From Apoda limacodes (taxonomy: Eukaryota; Arthropoda; Insecta; Lepidoptera; Limacodidae), in assembly GCA_946406115.1 (NCBI GenBank), contig OX291544.1, positions 21,655,521 to 21,719,520 of the forward strand: a stretch of DNA of 64,000 nucleotides, read 5' to 3'. Positions 11,561-22,439 of this stretch are shown here, in pieces (positions within the stretch are counted from its first letter, which is position 1; each line of letters opens with the position of its first letter). The notes under the pieces were generated by a model. That model was given only the letters and a program-made list of their open reading frames with translations, had not been told where the DNA came from and ran no database searches. The translations under genes and the position numbers were made by a program.

Positions 11561-12944
11561 CTGAAAATTAAATTATAACTTCATATTAGATATCTCATTC
11601 GACTTTCGCACGAAAATTATGTAGGCAAGAAAACTCTGGCATCATTCAAGATTTTAAAATGAGGGGTTTTATTTTTATTTTCTTGCAATTTTGGTCAGAG
11701 GAATTCTTAAAAAATAACTTATTTGATAATATTGTCTTGTCATTGCCGGCGCAACGAAACGAAAAACCTCCTATCAAAAGACCACGTTTGAAACATATTT
11801 AAATTAAATAAATACACAGACACCGTTTAAATTAGTTATATAGCCTAACGACTAAGTTATCGAACACATTCACATTGGTTAAATTTACTGAATATGTAAA
11901 AGCTTTACAAAAAAACTTTTACCATCATTACATGTTTTGTCAATGTATGATTTTTCTGAATGAATGCTACGTCAGATGGAAGTTATTGAATCAATATGCA
12001 AGACTTTTTGACACAAAAGTAAGGATATTAAAATGTGTCAAAAAATATTCAGATAAGGTGAATAAACAATCTACATCAGCGTAAACCAAATGGATTTTAA
12101 TAAAAACTATTAAAAGTTACTGTAGGAATAGTGTTTATAGCAAAAAGTTGTGTTAGCCAAATTTAAAACTTCTACTTAGATCCAGTTTTAATCAGTTTTA
12201 GTTTTCCTGATCATCATCAAATCCAGGGCTGCCAATCGCGTCACCGCGTCGCAAGGTGTTTGCTAAAAAATGGTTTTCAAAAACCAAACCCTAAAGAAAG
12301 GAGCTTGCTTATAGAAACTGCTCCAGTCACTGTTTATATAAAATGCCAATATAAGATTATAAACTCATTAAAAATGTTACTAGAAGATTTCTAAACACAT
12401 ATCTTTAATAAACTTTAGAATTATAATTTCGAATATTATTTAAAAGCTGTATATCATAAGGTATATATAGTCTTTATATATTTTTAATAGATATTTTGAG
12501 AGGCTTTAACGTTAAGAAATGAAAGGTGCCGGATGATTTATTATTATTTTAACTCATCATATTACCAATATTCTAACTTATTTACTTCTTACTTCGTCCG
12601 CATAACTTAAGGAATGTAGCTTCAATTAATTTATGTTGCTTTCCAATATTCTTTTAGTTTACTCTTACAAAACCGAATTTTATAACTTGGTAATTTTTAG
12701 TTTTGTTCTAGTAAATTCGAGTTAGAAATCGTTTGAAAATTAACAGTGAAATATATAGTCAGTGGATACTAAAAATTAATCAATTCGTTATTATCGAAAA
12801 AAAACGCAACATAAAAGTTTGTCATAAAATTTAAAGTTTTTATTTAATGAAAAATAAGAAATAAGTAGATAAAACTATTGCTATTTATTTTCTTCTTTAC
12901 AAGTACAAATGAGCGTGTAACATATGTACTTAGTCTATCCACAA

Positions 12945-13075
12945 GATAAGGTTCGGTGTGAAAGGGGAGCGAGACGAGAGGAGGGGGTGCGCCGATCGAT
13001 GTCCGTCACAGCCTTGCACTGCTGCGGTGCAACACCTGCATCCATCACGGAGACTACTAGCATTTCAGGAAAAAA
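12945..13075. promoter_or_regulatory. GC-rich intronic island A (function unknown)
   Basis: About 130 bp of GC-rich sequence (GGGGAGCGAGACGAGAGGAG, GTGCGCCGATCGATGTCC) isolated in the AT-rich intron 2. It shares the 11-mer CAGCCTTGCAC (13009-13019) with the second intronic island at 16661-16671. On the minus strand an ATG-led frame of about 37 codons crosses it (starting MDAGVAPQQCKAVTD), so an alternative first exon is possible. A conserved intronic enhancer is equally possible. Confidence 0.3.
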
Positions 13076-13274
13076 ATCCTTCACAAATAACTACAAATCC
13101 TAAATCGATGGGTACTAAAAAAATCTCAATTTAATTAATTCTGTAAATGTTTTTGTAAATACGTTTTTACTTTTAAATCATAAATTTAAAATAAAAAGGA
13201 TATATTACAGAGCTAAAAGATATATTTTATTGTAATCAATACAGATATCTATTCGCTTTAAAAATGGTATTCTA

Positions 13275-13400
13275 AATTTGCTACAAACATTACAACCGCG
13301 TAGCGCCGATGAAGGATATTTCAAAGCTACGTCGTAGCGCTATCTACGACACATTTACAAAATTGTAGTGCGCAGGCTGCGCGCCACTACCATGTGGCGT
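13275..13400. repeat. Short inverted-repeat-rich sequence built on GTAGCG/CGCTAC words
   Basis: Contains CGCGTAGCGCCGATGAAGG, GCTACGTCGTAGCGCTATC and, reversed, CCATGTGGCGTAGCAG. Palindromic GC words inside AT-rich DNA suggest a MITE or a decayed repeat. No clean termini or target duplication were identified. Confidence 0.35.
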
Positions 13401-13639
13401 AGCAGTAAGTTACATTTGATTCGATTTGATTTCAATAGATGGCACTAAAGTTCAAGCTCAATGATTAAGCTTTTTTAAAAGTTACTTGTTAAAAAGTCCT
13501 CTATAATAATATTCTACAGGTCAATGATTCATGAAATGTATAGGTATGTGCAAGCGTAGTAAGCCTGAATGCAGTGATACAAGTACATGAAAATAAATCA
13601 GTTGAGTATTAAAAGGAGATTAAAGAATTATTTTGCATT

Positions 13640-13775
13640 TAGCGGCTTTTTTAGGGTTGCGTAGCAAAATGGCAAAAACTTTAATTTTAGAATTTCGTCA
13701 TGTCCGTCCATATGTCACAGCTTTATAATTCTTATATAAACCACTATACTATATTTTGTTATTGGGAAATATTAA
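13640..13775. repeat. Remnant of the TTTTTAGGGTTCCGTAGC repeat family
   Basis: TTTTTTAGGGTTGCGTAGC, then AAAATGGCAAAAAC, then TTTCGTCATGTCCGTCC and CACAGCTTTATAATTCT match in order the fragments at 30.99-31.16 and 59.99-60.12 kb. It is the terminal part of a non-autonomous dispersed element and is non-coding. Confidence 0.6.
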
Positions 13776-13964
13776 ACTGGGGATTTTAATTTGTTATTTG
13801 CACCCCATGTGCTTAACGCCATGCAGTCAAGATGTGTAAGTAACATTTTCACTTCAGTGCATACTTTTGGGTTTTTTAGCTTTCGAAGTTTAAAAAATAG
13901 TCTTCCCACTTCCTCAAAGTTTTTCAAACTGTGAGCTTTATAAATCTAAAATATTAGTAATGGT

Positions 13965-14110
13965 ACTGCTTAACGATCCAAGATCCGCAGGTTCGATCCC
14001 CGATATGAGACAAAGATTAGATGAACATTTATATTTTTCTTGAACCTGGGTATTTTCTATGTAAAATATCTATGTATTTACTAAATATATGTGTGTATAT
14101 AGGGAGGATA
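13965..14110 (+). repeat. tRNA-derived SINE, 5' portion
   Basis: CCGCAGGTTCGATCCCCGAT is a good pol III B box. It is followed by GACAAAGATTAGATGAACATT, CTTGAACCTGGGTATTTTC and TATGTATTTACTAAATATATG, the same order as in the fuller SINEs at 15.03 and 39.87 kb. The 3' half is missing or separated. Confidence 0.6.
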
Positions 14111-14483
14111 AGTCAAATATTGACACAAATTGATACCTTAGATTAATACATGATTCTGAACACCTTAACGTTGGAATTTTGCTTCGGTTTTTTTTTTCTG
14201 AAAACAGCACAGAATGACCGAACATAACTAAAAAAAAAAGAAAAAAAAATCATACCATTATTGTAATAAAAATGTAACACAAAACCATAAATATTTAATT
14301 AATTATGATTAGAACATGGAGTTCCGAAACTTATTTTAATAGTCATACATAATACAAAATATCAAAAAAAATCTCAATGAAAAACCGACCAGAATTTTCA
14401 ACGGTAAGGGGTTAAGAATCATTTAAAAGTTCGTAACATCAGTTTACGTGACGACGTAACTAACACCCGGTATGTTTTTTTAT

Positions 14484-14575
14484 TCGGTGTCAGGTATCTC
14501 CATAGCTATCTTTGGATCTTTGCTTAGTTTGGAAACAGATAGCGCTGTGAGTGATGTCCAAAAATATTATTATTC
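14484..14575 (+). repeat. SINE 3' portion
   Basis: GTCAGGTATCTCCATAGCTA, CTTAGTTTGGAAACAGATAG and CGCTGTGAGTGATGTCCAAA followed by AATATTATT match the tail of the SINE family seen at 15.2, 40.0 and 63.3 kb. The 81-codon plus-strand frame across this repeat is not a gene. Confidence 0.65.
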
Positions 14576-15021
14576 TTTATATCATTATTATGAATACTTC
14601 CAACGAAATGGATTTTTAGGATTCCGTATCCAAGTAGCAAAAACGGATTTGGACAAAATCGATTCACAATTGTTTTTAGATAACCACAATAATTCTCATT
14701 CTTGGCTGGTTTTTTAAATTCTTATTTTCATTCTCACCCTAATCCTAACTTCACCCTTGTACGAAAGACACTTGGCTGGTTTTTTTTTTTTGTTTTATTT
14801 ATAACTTATAAACTACATCTTGCAGTACCGATGAAATTGCTTTTGAATGATGTTGAAAATAAACTAATAAAAACATAGTTTTAATTTGGCAATTCATTCA
14901 TTATTGTGATTTCGTATTTGTACAGTACTCATACATGGTTTTAGGCAGGCCTTATTTTAATACATTATTACTATTATCACATATTGACATGCTTTTCCTC
15001 TTTAATATAAGTTATAATAAA

Positions 15022-15265
15022 TACCAAGTCTTATGCCATTATATGTGGGTTCGATTCCCGTACTGGACAAACATTTATGAGTTAAAGATTTGTGTTTGTC
15101 TTGAGTCTGGGAGTATTTATGTACGATATGTATGTATTTACAAAAAGAAAAGCAATATTTATGTATTTGTATCCGTTGTCTGGTATCCATAACACTAGCT
15201 TATCCTACTTTGGGGCCAGACGGCGCTGTGTGTGATGTCCAAAAATATTTATTTTATTTATTTTT
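15022..15265 (+). repeat. tRNA-derived SINE copy
   Basis: A B-box-bearing head (TGTGGGTTCGATTCCCGTAC) is followed by TGGACAAACATTTATGAG, TTGTGTTTGTCTTGAGTC, GTATCCGTTGTCTGGTATCC, GGGGCCAGACGGCGCTGTGT and the tail GATGTCCAAAAATATTTAT. The tRNA-like 5' end is eroded. The layout matches the copy at 39868-40080. Two overlapping opposite-strand frames here are shadows of the repeat. Confidence 0.75.
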
Positions 15266-16125
15266 TATTATTATATATCACAATAGAGACACGAATTCAT
15301 ATCTTTTTTAGTCCAAAATGTTTTGAAATGTGTGAACTGACTATGGATAAAGCTGATAACAATATATTTAAGTCCTGCAGTTCTTAAAGTGTAAAAGAAC
15401 TGTAACTCTTCTGTAAATGTACTGCTCAGTCAGTTGAGAGCGTTGGCGGGAGATATACAGAAGCTATGTTACGTAAAACTGTGGCTCGACTGACAGCGAT
15501 TACTGACAATAATTGTTAACAATAGGGTAAATGTATGTGTATTTTGTATTGATGAATAACGATAAAAAATTAATGAATAAGGAAAATAGTTATATTTGGC
15601 ATGAAAATGAACATTCAAAACATCAAATTTTTTTTGACGCGACTATATTATATTAAAAATGTTTACTTATCATTTTGAATTGTTAATAAATAAACTGTAA
15701 GTGACAAGATACCAAAAACTAGCGTATAAGTGCTGAATTGTCCCCAAGTTTAAGAACACTATAAGAAGCGCGAATGGCAATGTATTTACTGTCGCAAACT
15801 TTGACGTCACAACTGAACTGACTATTAACTTTCTTACTAAGGAAGTGATTCGGCCAACGTGGTGGATTGTAAATTTAAAAATCTCGTCGGCATTCGGGGT
15901 CCTTATCATCCTGGTTCAAGTACATTTCATTTTTCTCATATTCTTTTTTCTTTAAACGAGAGATGCCCTTTCTTTCTGCACTAGAAAGTAGCTTTGTTAG
16001 TCGTAAATAGGATTAAATCTTCCTTGGTCTTCTTCGTTTTTGAAGTAAGCATTCTGTTTTTTTATCTTCATTACAATTTTCTTTATATAACAACTACCTG
16101 ACCGGGTAGACGTTATCCTGCATGA
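15266..16125. other. Intron 2 stretch without recognised features
   Basis: AT-rich sequence with no clear repeat match and no convincing coding frame. The minus-strand 79-codon frame near 15670-15909 shows no motif. Confidence 0.4.
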
Positions 16126-16127
16126 TA

Positions 16128-16285
16128 CAAACTGCAGTGCTATCTGCCGGGCTGATTGTGAATCTAATCCATCCAGGGCGCCACCCAAACGCATACAAAA
16201 AAATCATTCAAATTGGTCAAGCCGTTTAGGAGGAGTACAGTGACATACACACGTACAGTAGAGTTATATATATAAAAATACACTA
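16128..16285. repeat. Dispersed repeat tail (GCCGTTTAGGAGGAGTACAG type)
   Basis: Contains CCATCCAGGGCGCCACCC, AACGCATACAAAAAAATCAT, TTGGTCAAGCCGTTTAGG and AGTGACATACACACGTACAG followed by a TA-rich run. This word order is that of common lepidopteran repeat tails. It is non-coding, and its orientation and class are uncertain. Confidence 0.45.
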
Positions 16286-16479
16286 TTAGGTCAAAATAAT
16301 GTGTATACACTTGCTTGTATGATTATTTTTTAATCTAATAGATATCACTCTTCAAACTGAGCTGAGACCGCGCGACACCACATATTTTGTAAAATAAAAC
16401 TAGAAAAATCAGGGTTGGTGCCTTCCTGCGACTATGATTTGCACGCAAGCTCTACGTGAATGCATTCTTAAGCCATAAG

Positions 16480-16705
16480 TATTGGTCCACTCATCGCCCG
16501 TCGCTGTTAGTGAGACTGGTGTCTTAGTATCGAGCGACGAGCTCGCGTCGCGGGCCACGTGACTTATCGATCAGCAGGGCGCTCACGACACGCGGAAAAA
16601 TCAACCGCTGACAGCTTTCATAGACCACCTCCTCATCCCCCCTCCCGCACTCTTCTCCCCCAGCCTTGCACCTTCGAGTTCTTACAGCCCCTGCCCTCAT
16701 TAGAA
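16480..16705. promoter_or_regulatory. GC-rich intronic island B with a CACGTG E-box
   Basis: About 225 bp of GC-rich, partly pyrimidine-rich sequence (CGAGCTCGCGTCGCGGGCC, CCTCCCGCACTCTTCTCCCC) in intron 2. It contains CCACGTGAC (E-box core CACGTG, bHLH-type site) near 16556-16563 and shares CAGCCTTGCAC with island A. No open frame of note spans it. A regulatory element or an alternative 5' exon/promoter of the surrounding minus-strand gene is possible; this is inferred from composition only. Confidence 0.3.
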
Positions 16706-17039
16706 CCTTTGTACTGTTTACTTGTCTTAGTATGATGTCCTAATCATCCCTTTCCTGGTTACAATGATTTACAAGCTTCAGCATTTATTGCAAACTAAAA
16801 AGTAGTTATGTTTAAAACAAATTAATTTTAGTGCTTTTGTTAAAACTTATTTACAAAAGCCGTATAACCACTTAGTATTACATTACATTTATTCTCATTT
16901 TTATTACCATTTATTATTTTTAATTGAGCCCATTAAGCAATTAACGACAAATTTTTTTTTGTATTGGGATAATAAATAACTTGTTGATTTTCTTTAGATA
17001 ATTTTAGAATAGTATTTTGATATTCTTAATAGTAAATAA

Positions 17040-17632
17040 TACCAATAAAAGTCCGCGGCTCCACCCGCGTACTGCTCGAAATATTTCGAGTTACTTTTAA
17101 GTTAAATAGTTAATTTTAAAGTTTCCTTTTTTCATTTATTTAAGATATTGATCGGGTCTTAACTTAACAATAAGTACCCGAAAACGTAACATTTTGAAAG
17201 CCCACGTTTTGATGAAACGTAGTCATGACGTGACCACGAGGAAGTGCTATCCTCCTTTTTTCTTAAGAACACGCGGAGGTACCAAGCTAAAATTTATATC
17301 AAATACTAAGTCTACAGTCCCTTGGAGCTGTGGAAAAATCAAACTTCTAAGCCAAGGCAATCAAAAGATACAGCCGCTTATGCCGCAAATTTCTGCAAAT
17401 TTTCGAAACTCGCAAGGGAATCAGAGCCTACAGGGTACTTCCCGTAAACTCAGAATCTTGAAATTTGGTACGAAGCAACGTCTTATGGCACAGATAAAGA
17501 AAAAAATGCGAGAACTGTAATTTTTTAGTTACATCATATAATAAAAATATTTTTAATAATTTTACATATAGGTTTGAACGGAACCTTCGGTGCGCGAGTC
17601 CGATTCGCACTTGGTCGGTTTTTTTTCATCAC
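17040..17632 (-). repeat. Non-autonomous dispersed repeat ending in the GCGAGTCCGATTCGC block
   Basis: Contains CACCAAGCTAAAATTTATATC-like sequence (17278-17300), CTTCTAAGCCAAGGCAATC, GATACAGCCGCTTATGCC, CTACAGGGTACTTCCCGTAA and a terminal GGTGCGCGAGTCCGATTCGC followed by ACTTGGTCGGTTTTTTTTC. The terminal block is the reverse complement of the 5' end of the repeats at 19.09 and 20.82 kb (GGCCAAGTGCGAGTCGGA), so related elements share this terminus. The 108-codon plus-strand frame at 17194-17520 lies entirely in the repeat and is not a gene. Confidence 0.6.
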
Positions 17633-18399
17633 TTAATCACTAACCCAAATTATATCCAAAAGTTTAAATGTAATAAAGAAACATAATTTAATTTGAAAAT
17701 GACTGGTTCTTTGTAAATTACTTAAGGTAAAGAAACAATCTCGCTTTTATATTAGTATAATTATATTATATATATAATTATGCATGTAGAAATTCCCATC
17801 AAACGTAATTAACAATTCGCGCCTAATTCTTATTTTTATTTCGAGATCCGGATCTAATACCTGGCTGAATAACCGTTTGCTAATAAAGAAAAATAAATAA
17901 ATACAATAAAAAGATAATTAACTTACAAACAAAATGTATTAACCCAAACAAAGTTGAATCAGTAATTCTTTGGAATACGTTTGTATTCAGCACGATACGA
18001 ACTTGATTGATAAATTTATAAGTCGTACATTGTATTCTGATATGACACTGACCTACAACATTTCCCACAATGTAACCTTATTACTAAAATAAAGTTACAC
18101 TACGCTAACTTTAATAACAATCAATTTAGAATCAAAGTATTGGGTTATTAGTAGGCACTAGACGACCCTTAAAATGTATATTTTGATGTGGTAGCCATTT
18201 TAGTGTAAAAACTATTAGTTTTTCCGTTGGATGATAACCGAAATAATCTTTATTATTTTTTATTTTTTTAGTGATGAATACATAAACTGTCTTTTGTTTA
18301 TATTAGATACTTTTTTATGTTGTGCTTGTGCTTTATATTTCATGTTTTTTATGTTTGTAATGGAAAGTGTCCTTTTATGATAGGGAGGGCATTTTCCAA

Positions 18400-18600
18400 T
18401 ATTTTCCAATATTTTAATTTGACGCTGTAAGAGAAAGGGAGAAAAGAAATGCCCTTGCTGAGTTTCTTGCCGGTTCTTCTCAGTACAAGGTCTCCCGCCC
18501 TGTAGACTTACGAACCGATGGCGTAGTGACATTCATAAGTGCTCAATTATTGTAGCCTAAACTGAATAAATTGAATTTGAATTTGAATTTGAATTTAAAA
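18400..18600 (+). mobile_element. LINE 3' end with hexanucleotide tail
   Basis: GCTGAGTTTCTTGCCGGTTC, TTCTCAGTACAAGGTCTCC, CGAACCGATGGCGTAGTGAC and ACTGAATAAATTGAATTTG end in tandem AATTTG hexamers (18575-18597). Short tandem 3' tails instead of poly(A) are typical of CR1/Rex1/Daphne-type LINEs, and this tail type is common in Lepidoptera. No coding part remains. The minus-strand frame at 18260-18532 is antisense to it. Confidence 0.65.
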
Positions 18601-18654
18601 ACTTTAAAAAAATCCTTAATTTAAACTTAGTTTTTACTATATCCGTATACCTAC

Positions 18655-18935
18655 AAGCTAATATAAATACATATTTTCATAGCTAAGATGCAGTCAATAG
18701 ATTAACCTCGAGCCAGGATTTGAACCTGCAAACCTAAGAGTGCTCTATCCGTTGAGCCATCGAGTTTAACTTTAGGGACACTCAACAAAGAAAGATTATT
18801 TCTATGTATATATATTTATCATATATTTCTTAATTCTATGAAGATTTGTGAATTTGTAAGATTTATGTACTAGGCTTTCATAAGTAGTAGTTGTGTGGAT
18901 ATACTAAGTGAGAGTGAGAAATTATTTGTTTCCTT
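18655..18935 (-). repeat. Partial copy of the tRNA-like-carrying TIR element
   Basis: Reads, in reverse orientation, the same modules as the element at 60155-60630. These are a terminus with TTTCATAGCTAAGATGCAG, a tRNA-like segment (minus 18766-18706, with GGCTCAACGGATAGAGC as an A box and GCAGGTTCAAATCCTG as a B box), then AAGAAAGATTATTTCTATG and TGAAGATTTGTGAATTTG. The second terminal inverted repeat was not found. The tRNA-like part keeps better A and B boxes than the 60-kb copy. Confidence 0.65.
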
Positions 18936-19084
18936 GTAAGATATGAATTTATTCGATACTTACTACAAAAGGGACTTTAAATAATCTTTATTTGTTTCAA
19001 GGCTACAGAGTATTGGAAATATAAACAAACTCTGACTCAGCTGTTTATCTTATAAGCTAATTGTTTTGAATATAATAATCAATA

Positions 19085-19492
19085 AATTAAAAAAAACCGG
19101 CCACGTGCGATTCGGACTTGCGCACGAAGGTTACGTACCATCCTCTATAAAAACGGCAAAAAAATCACGTTTGTTTTATGGGAGCCCCCTTAAATATTTG
19201 TTTTATTATAATTTAATTATTATATTATATTTTTAAAGTCAGTATATAATTAAATATTCTGTGAATATATTAAGCGTCTTCCTGTTGCCGATATAAATAT
19301 CTATCGAGCAAAAAAATCACGTTTGTTGTATGAGAACCTCCTTAAATATATTTATTTAATTCTGTTTTTTAGTATTTGTTTTTATAGCGGCAACAGAAAT
19401 ACATCTTCTGCGAAAATTTCAACTGTCTTACTATAACGGTTTATGAGATACAGCCTGGTGACAGACGGACGGACAGACTATGCAATATCTAA
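19085..19492 (+). repeat. Dispersed repeat of the GGCCAAGTGCGAGTCGG family, internally duplicated
   Basis: Begins AAAAAACCGGCCACGTGCG, has GCGCACGAAGGTTACGTACC, CACGTTTGTTTTATGGGAGC and ends near GTGACAGACGGACGGACAGA. The AAAAAAATCACGTTTGTT block occurs twice (about 19157 and 19311), so the copy carries an internal duplication relative to the copy at 20.82 kb. The usual terminal CGGAACCCTAAAA is missing. Non-coding. Confidence 0.7.
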
Positions 19493-19855
19493 TATGCTAT
19501 ATGTGCCCAGCTATTTAGCTTCACGAAATCATAGCTTTTGTGCCGCCTCAAATTGACTATTTAAATATTGATTTTTAACCTATGATTTAAACAGAAAGTT
19601 TTTAGTTAAATCTTTAATAAAAGGGTTAGTTGTCAAGTAGACAGCTCTCCTTTCCTGGTCTTGGTAGGCCTAGGATACGACCATAAAGTACGTCACGCAA
19701 ATTTCTGTGACATTAGGTACCCTTATCACACATTATTTGTAATTAATTTCACATTTTCTTAATTCGCAAGGAATCATTCGCTCCCTAAATTCTTGATGAA
19801 TTAAAAATGAATATAAATTTCATAAAATTTAAAAACTATAGTTAATATTACTTAC

Positions 19856-19959
19856 GGTGGATGGAACCGGTAGTTGCGGCCCAGGCGTATGCGCTCGAGC
19901 ATCCCTCCGTACTAAGGCGCGCCGCACACGGGTCTCTTTCGACCCGTACCCTCCATAAT
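19856..19959 (-). CDS. Exon 2 of the unidentified minus-strand gene (weak OCA-B-like peptide)
   Basis: A 104-nt exon. The acceptor is TTTTGTGCAG before ATTATGG and the donor is CCACC|GTAAGT, a consensus site. Only one frame continues into exon 3: two leading bases, then YGGYGSKETRVRRALVRRDA, RAHTPGPQ and LPVPST. The other frames meet a stop or break the downstream frame. The opening Y-x-G-x3-KE-x2-V-x3-L-x-RR pattern recalls the conserved N-terminal peptide of vertebrate OCA-B/POU2AF coactivators (Y-x-G-x3-KE-x-V-x2-LL-x-R), allowing one inserted residue. That likeness is short and could be chance. The exon itself is well supported by splice sites and frame. Confidence 0.65.
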
Positions 19960-20530
19960 CTGCACAAAATGATATCGTTAACCCTAAACTGCTATAAACA
20001 AAGCCAGGCCGTTTACAAACTTTTTGTTTCTTAAAGTTGTTAATTTATTTATGAGTTTTCCTTCAAAAAATGGATTTATTATGATACGATTAAAAGAAAC
20101 GAATAACCTAGAATAACCACACAACAGAGAAATAAGGATGAGTTTTTTTTGTCATGTTTGAATAGTTAACGTGAACTGACGTAAACCAACAATTTTGTAA
20201 ACAAAAAGATAGTTCTACTTAGGCCCATAGCGCTGTCATTGTTTGAAGACTATATTTTTTGCTTCACGTAACTATTCTATTATAATGCTCTACTCTACTA
20301 AGATAGTAAGTACCAGGATAGCTTGGAAAGATCTAAAAATACATATCGCTCAAAAACCATATCGGTACTCAACAACTATAAAGAATTAATAACTTAACTT
20401 CACCGGCGCAGCAACTGTATGAAATTCTGTCATAGGGGTAATTTTAGTCAGGTGTACTAATAACTACACTATCAGCTATTTGCGGCGTCCGTCGAGTGAA
20501 AGCGAGATGTTTACTGATGCCGATAGTATA

Positions 20531-20636
20531 ACAAACAAGAGTATGCATTTATGGAGTCAATAACAAACAAGGGTATGCATGTTATAGAGTCAATAACAAA
20601 CAGGGTATGCATGTTATAGAATCAATAACAAATCGA
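20531..20636. repeat. Minisatellite, about 3 units of ~33 bp
   Basis: Repeats of CAATAACAAACAAGGGTATG with CATGTTATAGAGT occur three times with small differences, and part of a fourth unit follows. It lies in intron 1. No open frame is kept through it. Confidence 0.85.
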
Positions 20637-20817
20637 TTTGTTTATGAAAACAATCAGTAATTTATAGTTAATTCTGTAAATAATACGAGTGCATGTGTCA
20701 TCATATAAGTTCTTATCAGGAAGTGTTAGTTAATATGTTATTCTGTCGTTTTATAACTCATGTTTGGTGGAATCGATTGATTTAAGAAGCAGCACTACGT
20801 GACAGAAAACTTAAGTA

Positions 20818-21128
20818 AAAAAATCGGCCAAGTGCGAGTCGGAATCGCGCACGAAGAGTTCCGTACCATTATCTATAAAAATGGCAAAAAAATAACGTTT
20901 GTAGTATGGGAGCCCCCTTAAATATTTATTTTATTCTGTTTTTTATTATTTGTTGTTATAGCGGCAACAGAAATACATCTTCTGTGAAAATTTCAACTAT
21001 TACTAACAATCACGGTTCGTGAGATACAGCCTGGTGACAGACGGACGGACGGACGAACGGACGGACAGCGGAGCCTTAGTAATAGAGTTCCGCTAATTAC
21101 CCTTTGGGTACGGAACCCTAAAAAACAA
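20818..21128 (+). repeat. Best-preserved copy of the GGCCAAGTGCG...CGGAACCCTAAAAA repeat
   Basis: A 311-bp non-coding element. It opens with AAATCGGCCAAGTGCGAGTC and GCGCACGAAGAGTTCCGTAC, carries TATGGGAGCCCCCTTAAAT, GTTGTTATAGCGGCAACAG and TGAGATACAGCCTGGTGAC, then a GACG-rich run, and closes with TTTGGGTACGGAACCCTAAA. It serves as the reference copy for the many partial relatives in the window. No clear TIRs or tRNA boxes were found, so its class is left open. Confidence 0.8.
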
Positions 21129-21404
21129 GGATGACGCGATATGTAACTAAGCAAGTAATGCAGCTACATTTCAACTCACTGAGACTTTCATTGAAATACA
21201 CAAATTGCTTATCACAAAATGCTTTTTCTCAGGGTTTAAAGCAATATCACGGCTATGCTTTAACAAAGTTGTAAACTAATAGCACTTAGATCTTTGGAGA
21301 TTTCTTTTCCACCACTTTAAAAATCCGGAGAAACTTTTGCCCAAAAAATGAAATTTAGGTAGTACAGCCTCTTTATACTTTCACCTCGTATCTCCTCAGC
21401 CGTT

Positions 21405-21605
21405 ATATGTACGCCTTTCTGCAGGTACACAGGCCTCTGCTTGAAGAAGGAGGCTTATGCCAAAGTCCACCACGTTGGTCTAGAGCGGGTTGGCGGATGT
21501 CGACCGAGGTAGTGGCCACTCGACCGTCAGACCTTTAAAGCTACCCATAAGGCCTCTGACTTGGCTTAACGACTGCTGTCATATGACAAACATCCTACAC
21601 GTAGC
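21405..21605. repeat. Dispersed repeat (CCACCACGTTGGTCTAGAGC type)
   Basis: Contains GAAGGAGGCTTATGCC, AAAGTCCACCACGTTGGTC, GCGGGTTGGCGGATGTCGAC, GTGGCCACTCGACCGTCAGA and CATAAGGCCTCTGACTTGGC. The word order is that of a common lepidopteran retroelement-associated repeat. It is GC-richer than the flanks and non-coding here. Confidence 0.5.
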
Positions 21606-21767
21606 TTATAGTTTTCATTTTACTAAAGGCTTTATAACATAACTAGCTATGCCCTGCGGTTTCGCCTGCTGATAAACTTATTCTCATGAGATATTTTGAT
21701 CAGGAAATAAAGTGAAAATATCCGTGTGTACATTAAATATTTAAGTATAGTGTGCCTAATTTAATCT

Positions 21768-21966
21768 TCCTCCCGCGAACACTTGGGTTATAGAATGAGC
21801 TCCCGGCCAAGGTTTTCTCTAAGTACTCCAGTAAAGGGTTCTTCAAGAAGGAAGTGATTAGATTTATGAATGATCGGCAACCCAAGCAAAAAATTCAAGC
21901 GTAGGCAAATGTAGGCTGCGGTGACCGCTTACCATCAGGCGGATCGTAAGCTAATAATAAATAAAA
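21768..21966 (+). mobile_element. LINE-X 3' fragment
   Basis: CTTCCTCCCGCGAACACTTG, GAATGAGCTCCCGGCCAAGG, GGTTCTTCAAGAAGGAAG and GGTGACCGCTTACCATCAGG match the 3' end of LINE-X in order, with more decay than the copy at 2.6 kb. It is 5'-truncated and dead. Confidence 0.8.
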
Positions 21967-22439
21967 AAAATCTTTAACCATTATACGTGATGGAATAACA
22001 ATCTTTGAATGTTTTCATAATTTTTTTACATTAGCAATGCCTACCTTAGTACCAACCTATGTACCCTGAAATTTCTCGCGCGAAAAATCCTATCTGCTTG
22101 GAATTTTCGATAGAGATCAATCAATTATGTAAATATCGTCACAACCTTCAACATTTTATTAATAGTATCATAGTGGTGCTACAGTAACAGTATTCGAATT
22201 TTAAAAGTACTTACGTTACTAGTTCAAAAACTTAAGTGTGGCTACACCGCACCACGCACCTTGTCAGAAGCTAAACCTTATTTTTTCATACTTGTCTTAT
22301 CATGTAAACAAATATGGCGTATTGGAGACCAGAGACAATTTTAGTGTTGGGAAATCAGCTTTTGAGCTATTAAACGAATATTTTATTATATTAGTGAATA
22401 CATTTGATTTAATGCACAAATTTAATCACGCGATTAATT

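Noticed and set aside
17194..17520. 108-codon plus-strand frame with basic composition
   Set aside because: Lies wholly within a dispersed non-autonomous repeat. The translation has no domain and relatives of the repeat are non-coding.
18260..18532. 90-codon minus-strand frame
   Set aside because: Antisense to a recognisable LINE 3' end with a hexanucleotide tail.
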